DNA of 64,000 nt from Xylogone sp. PMI_703 (taxonomy: Eukaryota > Ascomycota > Leotiomycetes), in the NCBI GenBank assembly GCA_021399445.1, contig JAJTUQ010000005.1:3720001-3784000 (forward strand), given 5' to 3'. The notes beneath the pieces are model-generated. The model was given only the letters and a program-made list of their open reading frames with translations. It was not told where the DNA came from and made no database searches. Position numbers and translations under genes: made by a program. Below, piece after piece: positions 45,420-55,012 of this stretch. The first letter of the stretch is position 1, and each line of letters starts with the position of its first letter.

Positions 45420-46439
45420 CTACGCTGTTGCATTTCCTCCTTCCCTTTCTCGTACCTCAGACCACAATTGGTCAATGGTCTGGAAAACCGCTGTAACTTG
45501 TCGAATGACGGATTCTTCTACGTCTTGTCCTCCTAACTTCTGCTGGATCTTATCTGGATGCCACCGTACACGCTCCAGTTTTAGCACCTTACCAAGTTGG
45601 GTCTCCGTCGGCTGTCCAGAACTCGGTGCGTACAGAAAAAATCGCTTGAGCTCCAGGGCGTTGACATCTCGATAATCTCCGCTTTCTACAGGCCAAGGAA
45701 TAGATCTCACTGTGACCTTCTTCAATGCCCCATCTGTAAGTGTTGACCACTTCCTCAAGTAAGAATCCCAGATATCCGACCAGGCTTTCCGGGATTTCCT
45801 TTCCTGACCTCTACGTAAACTCTCTTCGACCTTTTTTCTGAATTCCGCCGCCTCCTCCTCCTCTTTCCTTCCTTCTCTAGACAATCTATCCCTCTCTTTC
45901 TTAGCAGCTGCTCTTTTCGCCTTCTCTTCTATTAAATGTTGATGTGTCTTTTCATACATCTTCGCTCGAACGTAAGCAGCGTACTCATCATCCGTCATAC
46001 GCTCTAGTTCTCCCTTTGAGCTCGTCTTCGTATTGGGGTAGATGTGGATAGGTTGACCGTAGACTCCCTCCCAGTACTGAGCACCTTCATCGTCTGCCAT
46101 GGCATCAAATAAACTCTCCCTGAATGCCGCCTCAGGATCAAGAAACTGGCTAGAAGAGGCATTCGGAAGGTGCGTATCATCGTACTGTGACGGATTGTCT
46201 GGAGGTTCCGGCGAGTCATATTTTCTTCGCTTCCTGCGATGGTGATGGCGATGGCGATGGCGTCGCGGCACATCATGTTCACCAGTATCATCCTCATTAT
46301 CTAGTTTACTGGAACGCTCCGATCGACTCCTTGATTTTGATTTGAACTTGAATTTAGATCTTTTTGCCGAAGTATATTCATTTGGGTCAGAGTCCAACTC
46401 GACAGCATTCAGCATATCACCTCCATGATCAGAAGCCAT
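45420..46439 (-). CDS. NFKBIL1-like protein with C-terminal J-domain-like region
   Basis: Nuclear protein resembling NF-kappa-B inhibitor-like 1, which in animals associates with RNA processing factors. Intronless, 339 residues. The N-terminus is basic and disordered, with a RHRHRHHHRRKRRKY stretch at about residue 60 that should act as a nuclear signal. The conserved block ESLFDAMADDEGAQYWEGVYGQPIHIYP follows. A long charged coiled coil (residues about 165-225) then leads to SRKAWSDIWDSYLRKW. The C-terminus VRSIPWPVESG with RVRWHPDKIQQKLG has the HPD tripeptide of a J-domain in a shortened context, as in family members. Its start codon faces that of the NSRP1-like gene 273 bases away. Confidence 0.8.
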   Translation of the reverse strand: MASDHGGDMLNAVELDSDPNEYTSAKRSKFKFKSKSRSRSERSSKLDNEDDTGEHDVPRRHRHRHHHRRKRRKYDSPEPPDNPSQYDDTHLPNASSSQFLDPEAAFRESLFDAMADDEGAQYWEGVYGQPIHIYPNTKTSSKGELERMTDDEYAAYVRAKMYEKTHQHLIEEKAKRAAAKKERDRLSREGRKEEEEAAEFRKKVEESLRRGQERKSRKAWSDIWDSYLRKWSTLTDGALKKVTVRSIPWPVESGDYRDVNALELKRFFLYAPSSGQPTETQLGKVLKLERVRWHPDKIQQKLGGQDVEESVIRQVTAVFQTIDQLWSEVREREGGNATA

Positions 46440-46712
46440 TCTTGTGTATTGTTAAGAATCGTCTTTATGGAAAATTAATCTTTGGAAAACGTCCCCTGAC
46501 TTAATCATGGCGACCGTGGTATTTTCAACAGTATTTCTGAAAGATGCTAATTTGAGGGATCGTGACGCCATTGAAAGCCACTAGTTTACCGATAAGGGCC
46601 CCTGCACCTATCATTAGCTCCGTTCCAATTTCAACGTCTAGCAACCTTAAGGTTATTTATCCCACTACATGTCTGCCAGCAATTCACTGCCTCATTGTTT
46701 CATCTCTTCAAA
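46440..46712. promoter_or_regulatory. Short divergent promoter between two RNA-processing-type genes
   Basis: Only 273 bases separate the two divergent start codons, so core promoter elements must be shared or closely packed. T-rich tracts precede both starts. Confidence 0.55.
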
Positions 46713-47912
46713 ATGGCCGGTGGTCTCTCGTATGGACTCAATTTTAAAAAGAAAGATAGAGGCAATAAATCCTCTCTTGGCAAAAAAAGAGCTATATTTA
46801 CCGGAGATGATTTAGATGAAGATGAGGCACCCTTAGAAGCTGTAGGATTTGAAGAGCTTGGAGAGATTGACCTAATGTCGAACATACCAAAGAGCTCACA
46901 TGCAGCACGCGAGACACCAAAAGCCTCTCAAACCAGTGGCAAACTCGAACCTAAGATTGGAGCGTCCAAAAAGGGGGCGGCTACCATGTACGGAGACCTC
47001 TCAGAATCTTTCTCATCTAAAAAGCATGCTCAGACCGCGGAAGCGTTAGATGCCAGCATATATGAATATGACGCCGTGTATGACTCTTTGAAACCCCAGA
47101 AAAAAACTGCGGTCGAAGACAAGGAACGAAAACCAAAATACATGAGCAATTTAATAGCGGCTGCGGCAATACGGAAAAGGGATGCTGCTATAGCTGAGGA
47201 GAAGAAGCTAGCTAGAGAACGTGAGGCAGAAGGAGACGAATTCGCAGACAAGGAGAAGTTTGTTACATCCGCATACAAGAAACAACAAGAGGAGAACAGG
47301 CGTCTGGAGGAGGAGGAACGTCTTAAAGAAGAGGAGGAGCGAAAGAAAAATAAGAACGCCGGTATGACCAACTTCTACAAGAATATGCTTGAGAGAGATG
47401 AGCAGAGGCACGTAGAGGTAATGAAGGCGACCGAAGAAGCTATCAAGAATGGCACCGCAGAAGAGTCGGATATAGAGAAACCTAAATCCGAAGCAGAATT
47501 GGCCCGGGAAGTTAGCGAGAGAACTGGTGAGGCTATTGCAATTAACGACGAAGGCCAGGTAGTGGATAAGAGGCAGTTGCTTAAGGGTGGCCTAAATATT
47601 ATTCCCAAGGCTAAGGGAGATATAAAGACAAATGCTTCCCACACGTCGACTTCTGCCGCTCACCGAGATAGAAGCTCGGGGTTTGTAGGCTCAGGAGGCG
47701 GAAAGCAGGCTATGAGGGAGAGACAGTCCCGTATGCTGGAAGCGCAGCTAGAGCAAATGACAAAACGAGCACTTGAGCAAGAAGATGATGAAAGACAGAA
47801 GATTGAGCGAGCATCAAAGAGTAGGAAGACCGAGGGAGAAATCATGAGTGCCAAGGAAAGGTACCTTGCCCGTAAAAGAGAAGCTGAAGAAGCAAAGAAG
47901 ATAGGCGGGTGA
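46713..47912 (+). CDS. NSRP1/CCDC55-like nuclear speckle splicing regulator
   Basis: Homolog of nuclear speckle splicing regulatory protein 1, which modulates alternative splice-site choice. Intronless; the ATG at 46713 gives 399 residues beginning MAGGLSYGLNFKKK. The DUF2040/NSRP1 N-terminal region is clear: ALDASIYEYDAVYDSLK, then KPKYMSNLIAAAAIRKRD. A coiled coil rich in Glu, Lys and Arg follows (REAEGDEFADKEKFVTSAYK), with the conserved GMTNFYKNMLERDEQRH at about residue 218. The C-terminus is charged and disordered, ending in a second helical segment (AKERYLARKREAEEAKK). No Arg/Ser repeats are seen, as is usual in fungal members. Confidence 0.85.
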   Translation: MAGGLSYGLNFKKKDRGNKSSLGKKRAIFTGDDLDEDEAPLEAVGFEELGEIDLMSNIPKSSHAARETPKASQTSGKLEPKIGASKKGAATMYGDLSESFSSKKHAQTAEALDASIYEYDAVYDSLKPQKKTAVEDKERKPKYMSNLIAAAAIRKRDAAIAEEKKLAREREAEGDEFADKEKFVTSAYKKQQEENRRLEEEERLKEEEERKKNKNAGMTNFYKNMLERDEQRHVEVMKATEEAIKNGTAEESDIEKPKSEAELAREVSERTGEAIAINDEGQVVDKRQLLKGGLNIIPKAKGDIKTNASHTSTSAAHRDRSSGFVGSGGGKQAMRERQSRMLEAQLEQMTKRALEQEDDERQKIERASKSRKTEGEIMSAKERYLARKREAEEAKKIGG

Positions 47913-48055
47913 CGAGCTTTTGCATCTGGAAACCGCAAGCTAGATCGCATTTTCAACCAAATCAACTTCGAAGTGTCGCTGTGAATCTTAGTCTCCTTCC
48001 ACTATAATAACATTCCTATCACGATGCTGTTAGGTTTGGGGGACATCCAGCAGGG
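47913..48055. other. 3' flank of NSRP1-like gene
   Basis: Short AT-rich interval between the NSRP1-like stop and the end of the gene remnant; nothing else visible. Confidence 0.5.
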
Positions 48056-48600
48056 CTAAATTGGAAGGTCTATCTCATTCCAGTGACGAAATCGGATGTC
48101 GTTCAGATATTTTTGTTTGAAGGGCCACTTAATCATGAGATCCCGCAATGGGCTCGACTGTCGACTGAAGTATTTGAAGGTCTTCGAGCATTTAAGTTGC
48201 CCTGATGTTTGAACATATAACGCGCCAAGATCATTCAGCTCTATAGGGTCAGGTATATAGTCTAGCCTATATTCCTCTCCTCCTTTTAGTTAACTAATAT
48301 CGTGTTTCTTATTTAGTTACACGCTCTTCCCGACAGCAAGATTCTAGAGGAGAAAAGAATATTAGCATTTATACTCCCGTTTCTTTGGACAGAAAGTGTG
48401 AGTGGTCCAGCTCAATCCACTGATCCCAACCCTGCTTTGCTGTATAGTTCTACCGAGAGTACTTGTCTGTTACAACGAGTAAGCCATAATCGAAATGATT
48501 TATCCAGTTAATACTGGAAGGCAACTAATCTAAAAATAACTTGAGAGTCATACCCTTATCTATCCACGGGTGCTATTCACTAAAGCCTTTAGGAGGAAAA
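48056..48600 (-). pseudogene. Degraded protein-coding gene with in-frame stops
   Basis: Minus-strand translation gives clearly protein-like sequence broken by stops. From about 48597, one frame reads through HPWIDKGMTLKLFLD, a TAG, then INWINHFDYGLLVVTDKYSR, a TAG, then NYTAKQGWDQWIELDHSHF and a TAA at about 48367. After a frame change at about 48280, a 75-codon block is open to a stop at 48058-48056. It includes DLGALYVQTSGQLKC, SPLRDLMIKWPFKQK and ends NDIRFRHWNEIDLPI. Interior stops plus a frame change suggest decay, though introns could explain some breaks. I do not recognise the family. No start codon was found upstream, so the 5' part is lost or too diverged. Confidence 0.5.
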
Positions 48601-48832
48601 TATGACACGCGCAAGCTTTAGGAAATATAACGATCACATCGATTTGAGTCAACAAGCCTCAATCCTGATCACTTCGTAACTGTCAAATAGGCATAGATTC
48701 CTGGAGATAATAAAGATCCATTTTTTCATACAAGCTTCGTGAAGCCTCATAATGATACACACCTTGTGAAAGAGTAACATCAGTGGTCTATTCATACAAG
48801 CGATTGCCCACCCCATTTTTAGTTTATATCAA

Positions 48833-49191
48833 TTAAAATATTCCTCCACCACCAGCACTTCTACCTTGTTCTTGTTGTATTCTAGTGATATATTGTCTGC
48901 TGACTGTATTCCACGCTGCCATATATTTCTCCATACACTGTGTGAAGCAGGTTTGTTCGCCGTTTGTTAATGATGGACCTGGTTTAGGAACACACTTATC
49001 GAAGCAATGCTCATTGACTTTCTGGGAGCAGATCATTAATACACCCTCTCAAAGTTTGCTTCTGAGTACAATCTTACCTCAATTAGCTGCCGCGCATTGG
49101 TCATTGCGGCTTCTTGTCGGACCTGATTCATCACAGCAGCTTTGGGGTCTGAGGAGCCGCTAAATCCTAGACTGTTGCTGATATTATCCAT
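48833..49191 (-). CDS. TIM13: TIM13, mitochondrial small Tim chaperone
   Basis: Intermembrane-space chaperone that, with TIM8, carries hydrophobic precursors to the inner membrane. Two exons (49191-49078 and 49021-48833) give 100 residues, the usual size. The twin CX3C motif is intact: CFDKC and CFTQC, spaced by about 15 residues, forming two disulfides via the MIA pathway. Exon 1 encodes MDNISNSLGFSG and QVRQEAAMTNARQLIE; exon 2 starts KVNEHCFDKC. The Gly-rich end SAGGGGIF is common in Tim13. The first ATG used gives a standard N-terminus; an upstream in-frame extension would add residues unlike the family. Confidence 0.93.
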
Positions 49192-49639
49192 CTTGATGCA
49201 GGAATGAATGGGCACAAGTTTTCTGTGGTATGATTGCAGTGGAACTATAGTATTCTGGCTGGGACTGGTATGTGTATGTACTTCGTTATGCAAAGAGCTC
49301 AAACGGCTTTTCTCGATGATGTAGGTACCGAGGGGCCTGAGGAAAAATACATAGAGCAAGCCACAGCCAAGTGCGGCTAAAACTAGGGGAGGCTGGAGCT
49401 ATTACCACTACCCGTATCGGGTACACCCACGAGCCACTTGTGCTAGCCACACATCTAAGGTGCTCGTAAGGCCAGCTAAACGTCTAATTACTTCGAGCTT
49501 CACGAAAACTCCACTTCCTCCCCTTTTCCCACCTTGCTAAGTCTCTCCTTTGTCTCAGTTCTTGTTGGTTTGTCTGCTGTCTTGTTTCTCTTCCGACGAT
49601 ATCTTTTGTTAAGAGATCAACAGGTCGACACTGAACGCA
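49192..49639. promoter_or_regulatory. Divergent intergenic region TIM13 / lectin
   Basis: About 450 bases between divergent starts. The plus-strand leader just before 49640 is rich in T and C. No gene is visible. Confidence 0.5.
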
Positions 49640-50844
49640 ATGTGGCTTTCTGCATCTCTGTCGGCCTTGTGGCTGGCAGTTTGTGTAGTAGCTGATGTCC
49701 CCACCACGGATGAGAATGGAATTAGGAGTATACCAGTATGTAATACTCTATCAATTGGATTCGGATGGCTCGTACTAACTAATTCACCAGCTTCGAACAC
49801 ATTCTCTGGCTCAGGTTTGTTCTTGAAAGCCCCTCGGTTGCTTCGATTTCGCAGCTCACGTGTTACCTTTGTTAGCCATACTTGGATTCTGATATGCAAA
49901 GCCGGTGGTGGGACTTTGGAGGAAACACCATTATACGTGCAGATAAGTAGGGTGACACAAGATCTTGCTTCTAGGTCCAAGGTCGACTGATTTATTATAG
50001 GTATATTCGCCTTACTTCGGATCGACAATCGCAGGAAGGGTGGATCTTTTCACGCGTGCCCCTGACTGCTACAAACTGGGAGGTATGGTTACTCTTCTGA
50101 TTTTCTATGCGTCTAGTACTAAAGCGCAAGTAATGGCAGATAGAAGTTGAATTCCAAATTCATGGAACAGGAAACCTCCATGGCGACGGGATGGCAATAT
50201 GGTTGACCAAACAGCGTGCCACACCTGGACCAGTATTTGGCTCAGTGGACCGTTTCGAAGGCCTGGGTATATTCATTGATACTTATAAGAATAATCGCCC
50301 CGGGACTGTGTTCCCCTATGTAATGGCTATGATCGGCGACGGAGTAAAGCCCTACGACAAGAACAGTGATGGAAAAGATAACGAGTTTATGGGATGTTCT
50401 GCAAGGGGAATTCGAGGCGCAAATATTCCTACCAAGGCCAGGTTGACTTATTTCCAAGATAAGAGCCTTAAGCTGGAGCTCCAGTACAAGGCAGTTGACG
50501 AGTGGGTCGTGTGTTTCGAGACCACTGACCCACCAACCCTTCCAAGTGTGTCATATCTAGGCTTCAGTGCTGAGACCGGAGAACTGCATGATAATCATGA
50601 TATAATTAGTGTGACAACTAAGAATCTCTATGATACAAATGCGAGACCTGGAAATGCAGCCCCTGGTTCAAAGGGTGGAAAGGGGCGAGCAGATACCAAG
50701 ATGCCTTCGAAGTCTTCAAGCCAGTCCGGTGGAAGCTGGACTTGGTTCTTTGTGAAGATATTCCTCTTCGCCTTAGTGTGTGGTGGAGCTTATGTCGGGT
50801 ACACAGCATGGAGAGTGAACAATAGACGGAGTCATAGGTTTTAA
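49640..50844 (+). CDS. L-type lectin, VIP36/ERGIC-53-like cargo receptor
   Basis: Type I membrane lectin of the early secretory pathway that binds high-mannose glycans on cargo. Five exons (49640-49735, 49791-49814, 49876-49946, 50001-50082, 50140-50844) give 325 residues. A signal peptide ends near VVADVP. The lectin domain has LRTHSL, RWWDFGGNTIIRADK, YIRLTSDRQSQEGWIFSR, NWEIEVEFQIHGTG and GDGMAIWLT. Calcium and sugar residues lie in GLGIFIDTYKNNRPG and GELHDNHDIISV. A Gly/Lys/Ser-rich stalk precedes one transmembrane segment (WFFVKIFLFALVCGGAYVGY) and a short basic tail ending RRSHRF. The second exon is only 24 bases. Reading through introns gives apparent stops, so all four splices are needed. 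Confidence 0.92.
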
Positions 50845-51234
50845 GGGGGGTGATTATTAAAACTGCATCTGATTTTTAAGTTTTGCAGCGTGTATACCAG
50901 TGATGATCGACGACATATGAACTACCTATGGGAGAAAATATAAAAGATCGAATTGCTTTGCTTCTCACTACGTACCGAAGAATATATCACTTCGAATCTT
51001 GAGTCTTCCCGATTGTTCATTGCCATGCCACATATGACTATCGCCTAGCGTTCTTTATCAACATAATTGATACTTACCATCTGCTATCAATTATGGGATG
51101 ACTATTAAAATAATATTGATTCCAGCTCTCATTTTCGCCAAGCAATGCTTCTCATTTAACATAAACCATACCTAGGTGCTAAACAAAACGCCATCAAACG
51201 AGACTTTCCATTGCCAACCTTACAAATACATCAA
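50845..51234. other. Convergent 3' flanks of lectin and ZIP genes
   Basis: 390 AT-rich bases; no gene visible. Confidence 0.6.
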
Positions 51235-52842
51235 TTAATGCGCTGTTAAAGCATTGCTCAATCCCATAATCGTCATACCTATAAACGCAAACGCCATGCA
51301 TAAATTCCTATCATGATTAAAACTTAAACTCTCAACAAATAGAGATAACGCAACGCTAGTCATTATACCAGCGGTGACGGCGAACATACAGCCGTACCCT
51401 ACTGAACCTGGAGTTCTCCCAGTTTTCCCAGCAAATTGGAACCAGGCAGCGGCAACCCCTGCGCCAAGAGGCTGGCTAAGACCACCAAGTACAGAACTCC
51501 AGCTCATGGCACGAAGTCGACTACCCAACGCCAGGTACAGTGGGAGAGCCAGAGCAAAACCTTCTGTTATATTGTGGATGAAGAGAGCCATAAAAACTGC
51601 AAAGCCAAGGTTTGGATTCACATGATTTGTGGCATAGGTTATGAAGCCTTCTGGTAACTTGTGTAACGCAATAGCGATCGACGTCTGTAGGCCAATACTC
51701 ATGAAAGCATTCTCGGGAACATGGTGATGGTGTTGAGCCTCCATATCCGATTCTTCTTCTGATTCACAAGCCACATCTGTTGCATCTAGCGAGCGAGATC
51801 TTGTAACGCCGGTAGGACCTGTCTGTTTAACGGATCTAGGTGTGATTCTTCCGTTCAAGCCACCGTCTGCTGAATTATCGATTGATTGATAAGGTACACT
51901 ATCTGTCCAGGTGTGGACTAGGCCGTGCGTAGAACGTGCGCCGTGAACCTTAGGGGTAATATGTTTATAACATCCCTGGCCACACGGATCCGAGTATCCA
52001 TAGCAAGGGCCACCTGAATCGCAATTATTTTTAATGTCCTTGACAAAGGATATAACGCGATTCTGCATATTGACTAGAGATGGTCTTCGAACCGGAGGTT
52101 GTTGGTGTACACTAGGATCTGTTGTCCCCATCCCAGAAACCGTATGTCTTGTTTTCAACGCTGGTATACCATTTGGCTCGGCGGTAGCCGGGAGCAGAGG
52201 TGCAGTCTCATTATTTATGCTAGTCGATCCAGATCGAGATTTAATGCGACGAGAAGCACGCCTACTTCGGTGGCTTGCGAAAGAGTGTGTCCTACTGTGT
52301 CGATGGCTATGAGGAGGGTGTGGCACATCATGATGATGATCGCATCCTACGACATGTGAAGGCATGTAGTGGTGCAAAAATCGTGACACAATCTGGATTC
52401 CGAGAAAACCACCAACGAAGCATGCCAGTAGTATCCACGACGCAGCCTCCGGAGTACAGCCTCCGTCCGTCAGGTACTTTTTAGAGGAGGGTAGCATGCT
52501 AAACAGCGCTGAAAACATCTGTATTCCAAGAGACTATTATTAGCATATCATGTGGTGTTATAAGCGCCTATATTGTTGTATCGTACCATGACACCGAAGC
52601 TCAAGCTCAGCGATGACGCCAGAAACTTGTTGCTATCTTCGATCTTGAACTTGCTTCCTCGGCGCAGCCAGCGGACCAAAATATCAACACAAATAATCGA
52701 TGAACCAAATACGCATGCTAGGAGGACACATATCAGCCAGGTTCCTCCACGCTGCTTTCCTTGCAGAGGAGTGCTTACCTATGCCACTGACTGCAGTCAT
52801 GATCCAGCCGCGAGTATCATTGTCTAGCTGTGTAGCGTCCAT
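51235..52842 (-). CDS. ZIP-family zinc transporter (ZRT3-like)
   Basis: Membrane transporter of the ZIP family, moving zinc toward the cytosol; the layout resembles vacuolar ZRT3-type members. Three exons (52842-52779, 52717-52587, 52518-51235) give 492 residues. The N-terminus MDATQLDNDTRGWIM leads into the first membrane segment (VFGSSIICVDILVRW), then LASSLSLSFGVMMFSALFSMLP and WILLACFVGGFLGIQI. A His-rich loop (CDHHHDVPHPPHSHRHSR) and a long disordered cytosolic loop follow, then His-His-His again near residue 303. The metal-binding helices carry IAIALHKLPEGF and HNITEGFALALPL, the two hallmark ZIP motifs with His, Pro, Glu and Gly in place. Localisation to the vacuole is inference. Confidence 0.9.
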
Positions 52843-53556
52843 CTTGGCGACATTACCGCAGGACAGCGAGAAGCGCTGGATAGTTCACAAGCTGCTCACT
52901 GTCTGAGCTACAGTCGCTTGTGGTCTGCAGGTCGAGGAAGTCTGCTCGTGAGCGAATCCCGTGCAGCACCTGTCGGGAGCTCGTGAGAAGTCGCAACAAC
53001 CGAAATCAGATGTGATATGGTAAGAAGAATGAAACAGCCGAATGAGAAGCAAAAGCACGGGTATCTCAAGGACGACGGAGATTATTCAAACCAGATATGA
53101 TGAACACAGAGATGGCAGGAGGGCAATGGACAAAAGGAAGGAGAAGAGTATGGAAAGAGTGTATTGGAAATCATGTGTAGGGAGTTGTGGTATCGGTACT
53201 TTCTAGCCTGTTAAAAATCGGCATGGGCTACTGGTACCGGTACTCCCAGGCCTGTATGACCGCATTGCCTTAAAGCACCTTGATGGGTGTGGCGTCACAG
53301 GGTCGTATTGTCTGCCGTAGCAAAACGTGCGGCTGACTGAGCTTTTTCACCTCGATGCTGATTGGACAAGGCTACATCGCACTGAGAAAAGCACGTGCCA
53401 GGGGACCAGAGTGTTACCTCTACAATTCTTAAGGTCCCGTTCACGCGCATCTAGCAGCGCCTTCCACCGAGATCATATGGGCCTGTCCTTCATAGCACTC
53501 ACGCCGACCTTCATATACCGCAGTGCAGGCTCGCGAGAGCTTGACTCCCTCTCAAG
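52843..53556. promoter_or_regulatory. Divergent intergenic region ZIP / NUC1
   Basis: 710 bases between divergent starts. A CACGTG palindrome lies at 53392-53397. An overlapping upstream frame (53327-53575) is not protein-like and is not called. Confidence 0.5.
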
Positions 53557-54609
53557 ATGTCAAAATCTACGTTAGCCCTCATTGCGGTAGTCAGTGCAAG
53601 CACTGGAGCTGCTGTCACTGCTGCGATGTACTCAACTCGAAGTGGAAAGAATCAACAGCCAATATCTGCACCATCCCCCACCACAACCGTAACCACCGTG
53701 CAAACAACGTCTCCGACTTCGTCAACCAGCATCTCCCCTCCAATTCCAGCTACAGTTCCCTCTCCACTGAAGACAACCCTTCCGCCCGTTGATCCAGCCG
53801 GTCTCTTCCAGTACGGGTTCCCTGGTCCGGTCTCTGATCTTGCAACCCGGCCGGCCTTGGTGTCTTCCTTTGATCGCCGCCTGCGAAATCCACTATGGGT
53901 AGCAGAACATATCACTCCTGAGTCCCTTGCTCTGTCAGGCGGCGATCGAAAGGGCTCTGCCTTTTTGGAAGATCCTGCTATCCCAGAGAAGTTTCGCGGA
54001 AAACTCAAGGATTACTTTCGCTCGGGATACGATAGAGGGCACCAAGTTCCTGCTGCCGACGCAAAATGGAGCCAGGAAGCTATGAACGACACCTTTTACT
54101 TGTCGAATATGTGTCCGCAAGTAGGCGAAGGCTTCAACAGAGACTATTGGGCACACTTTGAAGACTTTTGTCGAAGACTGACAACGCGGTATCCAAGCGT
54201 CAGGATTGTCACCGGCCCACTATATCTACCCAGGCGGGACACCACTGATGGAAAATGGAGGGTTTCATATGAAGTTATTGGAAATCCACCGAATATTGCC
54301 GTACCAACCCATTTCTACAAGGTTATCTTCGCGGAGGACGGAACCGTTTCAGGACCTGTTGCTATTGGTGCTTTCGTTCTACCTAACGCACCAATTCCAA
54401 ATTCAAAGCCCATTACGGATTTCGAGGTCCCGGTTGAAGCCGTCGAGAGAGCAAGTGGGTTGGAGTTCGCAACGAAATTGCCAGTGCAGAGGAGGAAGAG
54501 ACTTTGTCAGGATACGGTTTGCTCGTTGGTTATCCGGGATTATGCGGAGAGACAGAAGGCGTTTGCGAAGGCAGATAAACCAGCTATCACTTCAGCGTCG
54601 AAAATCTAG
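53557..54609 (+). CDS. NUC1: Mitochondrial endonuclease G-type nuclease
   Basis: DNA/RNA nonspecific beta-beta-alpha metal nuclease of mitochondria, involved in mtDNA turnover and, in yeast, cell death. Intronless, 350 residues. The N-terminal segment MSKSTLALIAVVSASTGAAV can act as a membrane anchor or targeting sequence and is followed by a Thr/Pro/Ser-rich linker to about residue 80. The nuclease domain begins YGFPGP, LRNPLWVAEHIT and continues to the signature DRGHQVPAADAKW (catalytic His in DRGH, about residue 160). Then come the metal-binding Asn in NDTFYLSNMCPQ and NRDYWAHFE, and PTHFYKVIF. The C-terminus is basic. Family length and motif order are standard. Confidence 0.95.
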   Translation: MSKSTLALIAVVSASTGAAVTAAMYSTRSGKNQQPISAPSPTTTVTTVQTTSPTSSTSISPPIPATVPSPLKTTLPPVDPAGLFQYGFPGPVSDLATRPALVSSFDRRLRNPLWVAEHITPESLALSGGDRKGSAFLEDPAIPEKFRGKLKDYFRSGYDRGHQVPAADAKWSQEAMNDTFYLSNMCPQVGEGFNRDYWAHFEDFCRRLTTRYPSVRIVTGPLYLPRRDTTDGKWRVSYEVIGNPPNIAVPTHFYKVIFAEDGTVSGPVAIGAFVLPNAPIPNSKPITDFEVPVEAVERASGLEFATKLPVQRRKRLCQDTVCSLVIRDYAERQKAFAKADKPAITSASKI

Positions 54610-55012
54610 CGATCTCGTTAATGCATTGTTTCTAGTACTCGTTTTTCTCTTGCATAGTGATTTTAGATCAGGTTTGCTCAGGCATAAAGCTTCATGTATG
54701 GATTAGATTATGATAACATTTGGCATTGCATAGCGCGGGGGTGGTTTACTGCTTTCTTTTGGACTTTTCTTGGCTTCGTTTTGGAATGACTTCGTTTTAG
54801 AATGACTTTGCATTTAATGTACCATAGCATATATACGATTCAGACAGCTTTTGAATTTAGCTCCTTTTTATTTTGAGCGCTGTAAGCATTTCCAAGAGAC
54901 CAGCCTTTGTTAAACTTCCCAATATTACCCGACTATGCTACATGACGCCAACCTTTTCATTTTCATACTCCGATCGTATCTTACAAGCTATCGCCCGTGC
55001 AGTTAATTCTCC
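54610..55012. other. Convergent 3' flanks NUC1 / PFS2
   Basis: About 400 bases, T-rich after NUC1; nothing coding seen. Confidence 0.6.

Noticed and set aside
48030..48205. Plus-strand open frame over the gene remnant
   Set aside because: The minus-strand reading is longer and far more protein-like; the plus-strand frame looks like its shadow.
49930..50000. Apparent frameshift and stop in the lectin gene after RADK
   Set aside because: An intron from 49947 to 50000 with a CTGATT branch site joins RADK directly to YIRLTSDR in phase.
53327..53575. Short frame overlapping the NUC1 start
   Set aside because: No motif, runs into NUC1 in another frame; most likely leader sequence.
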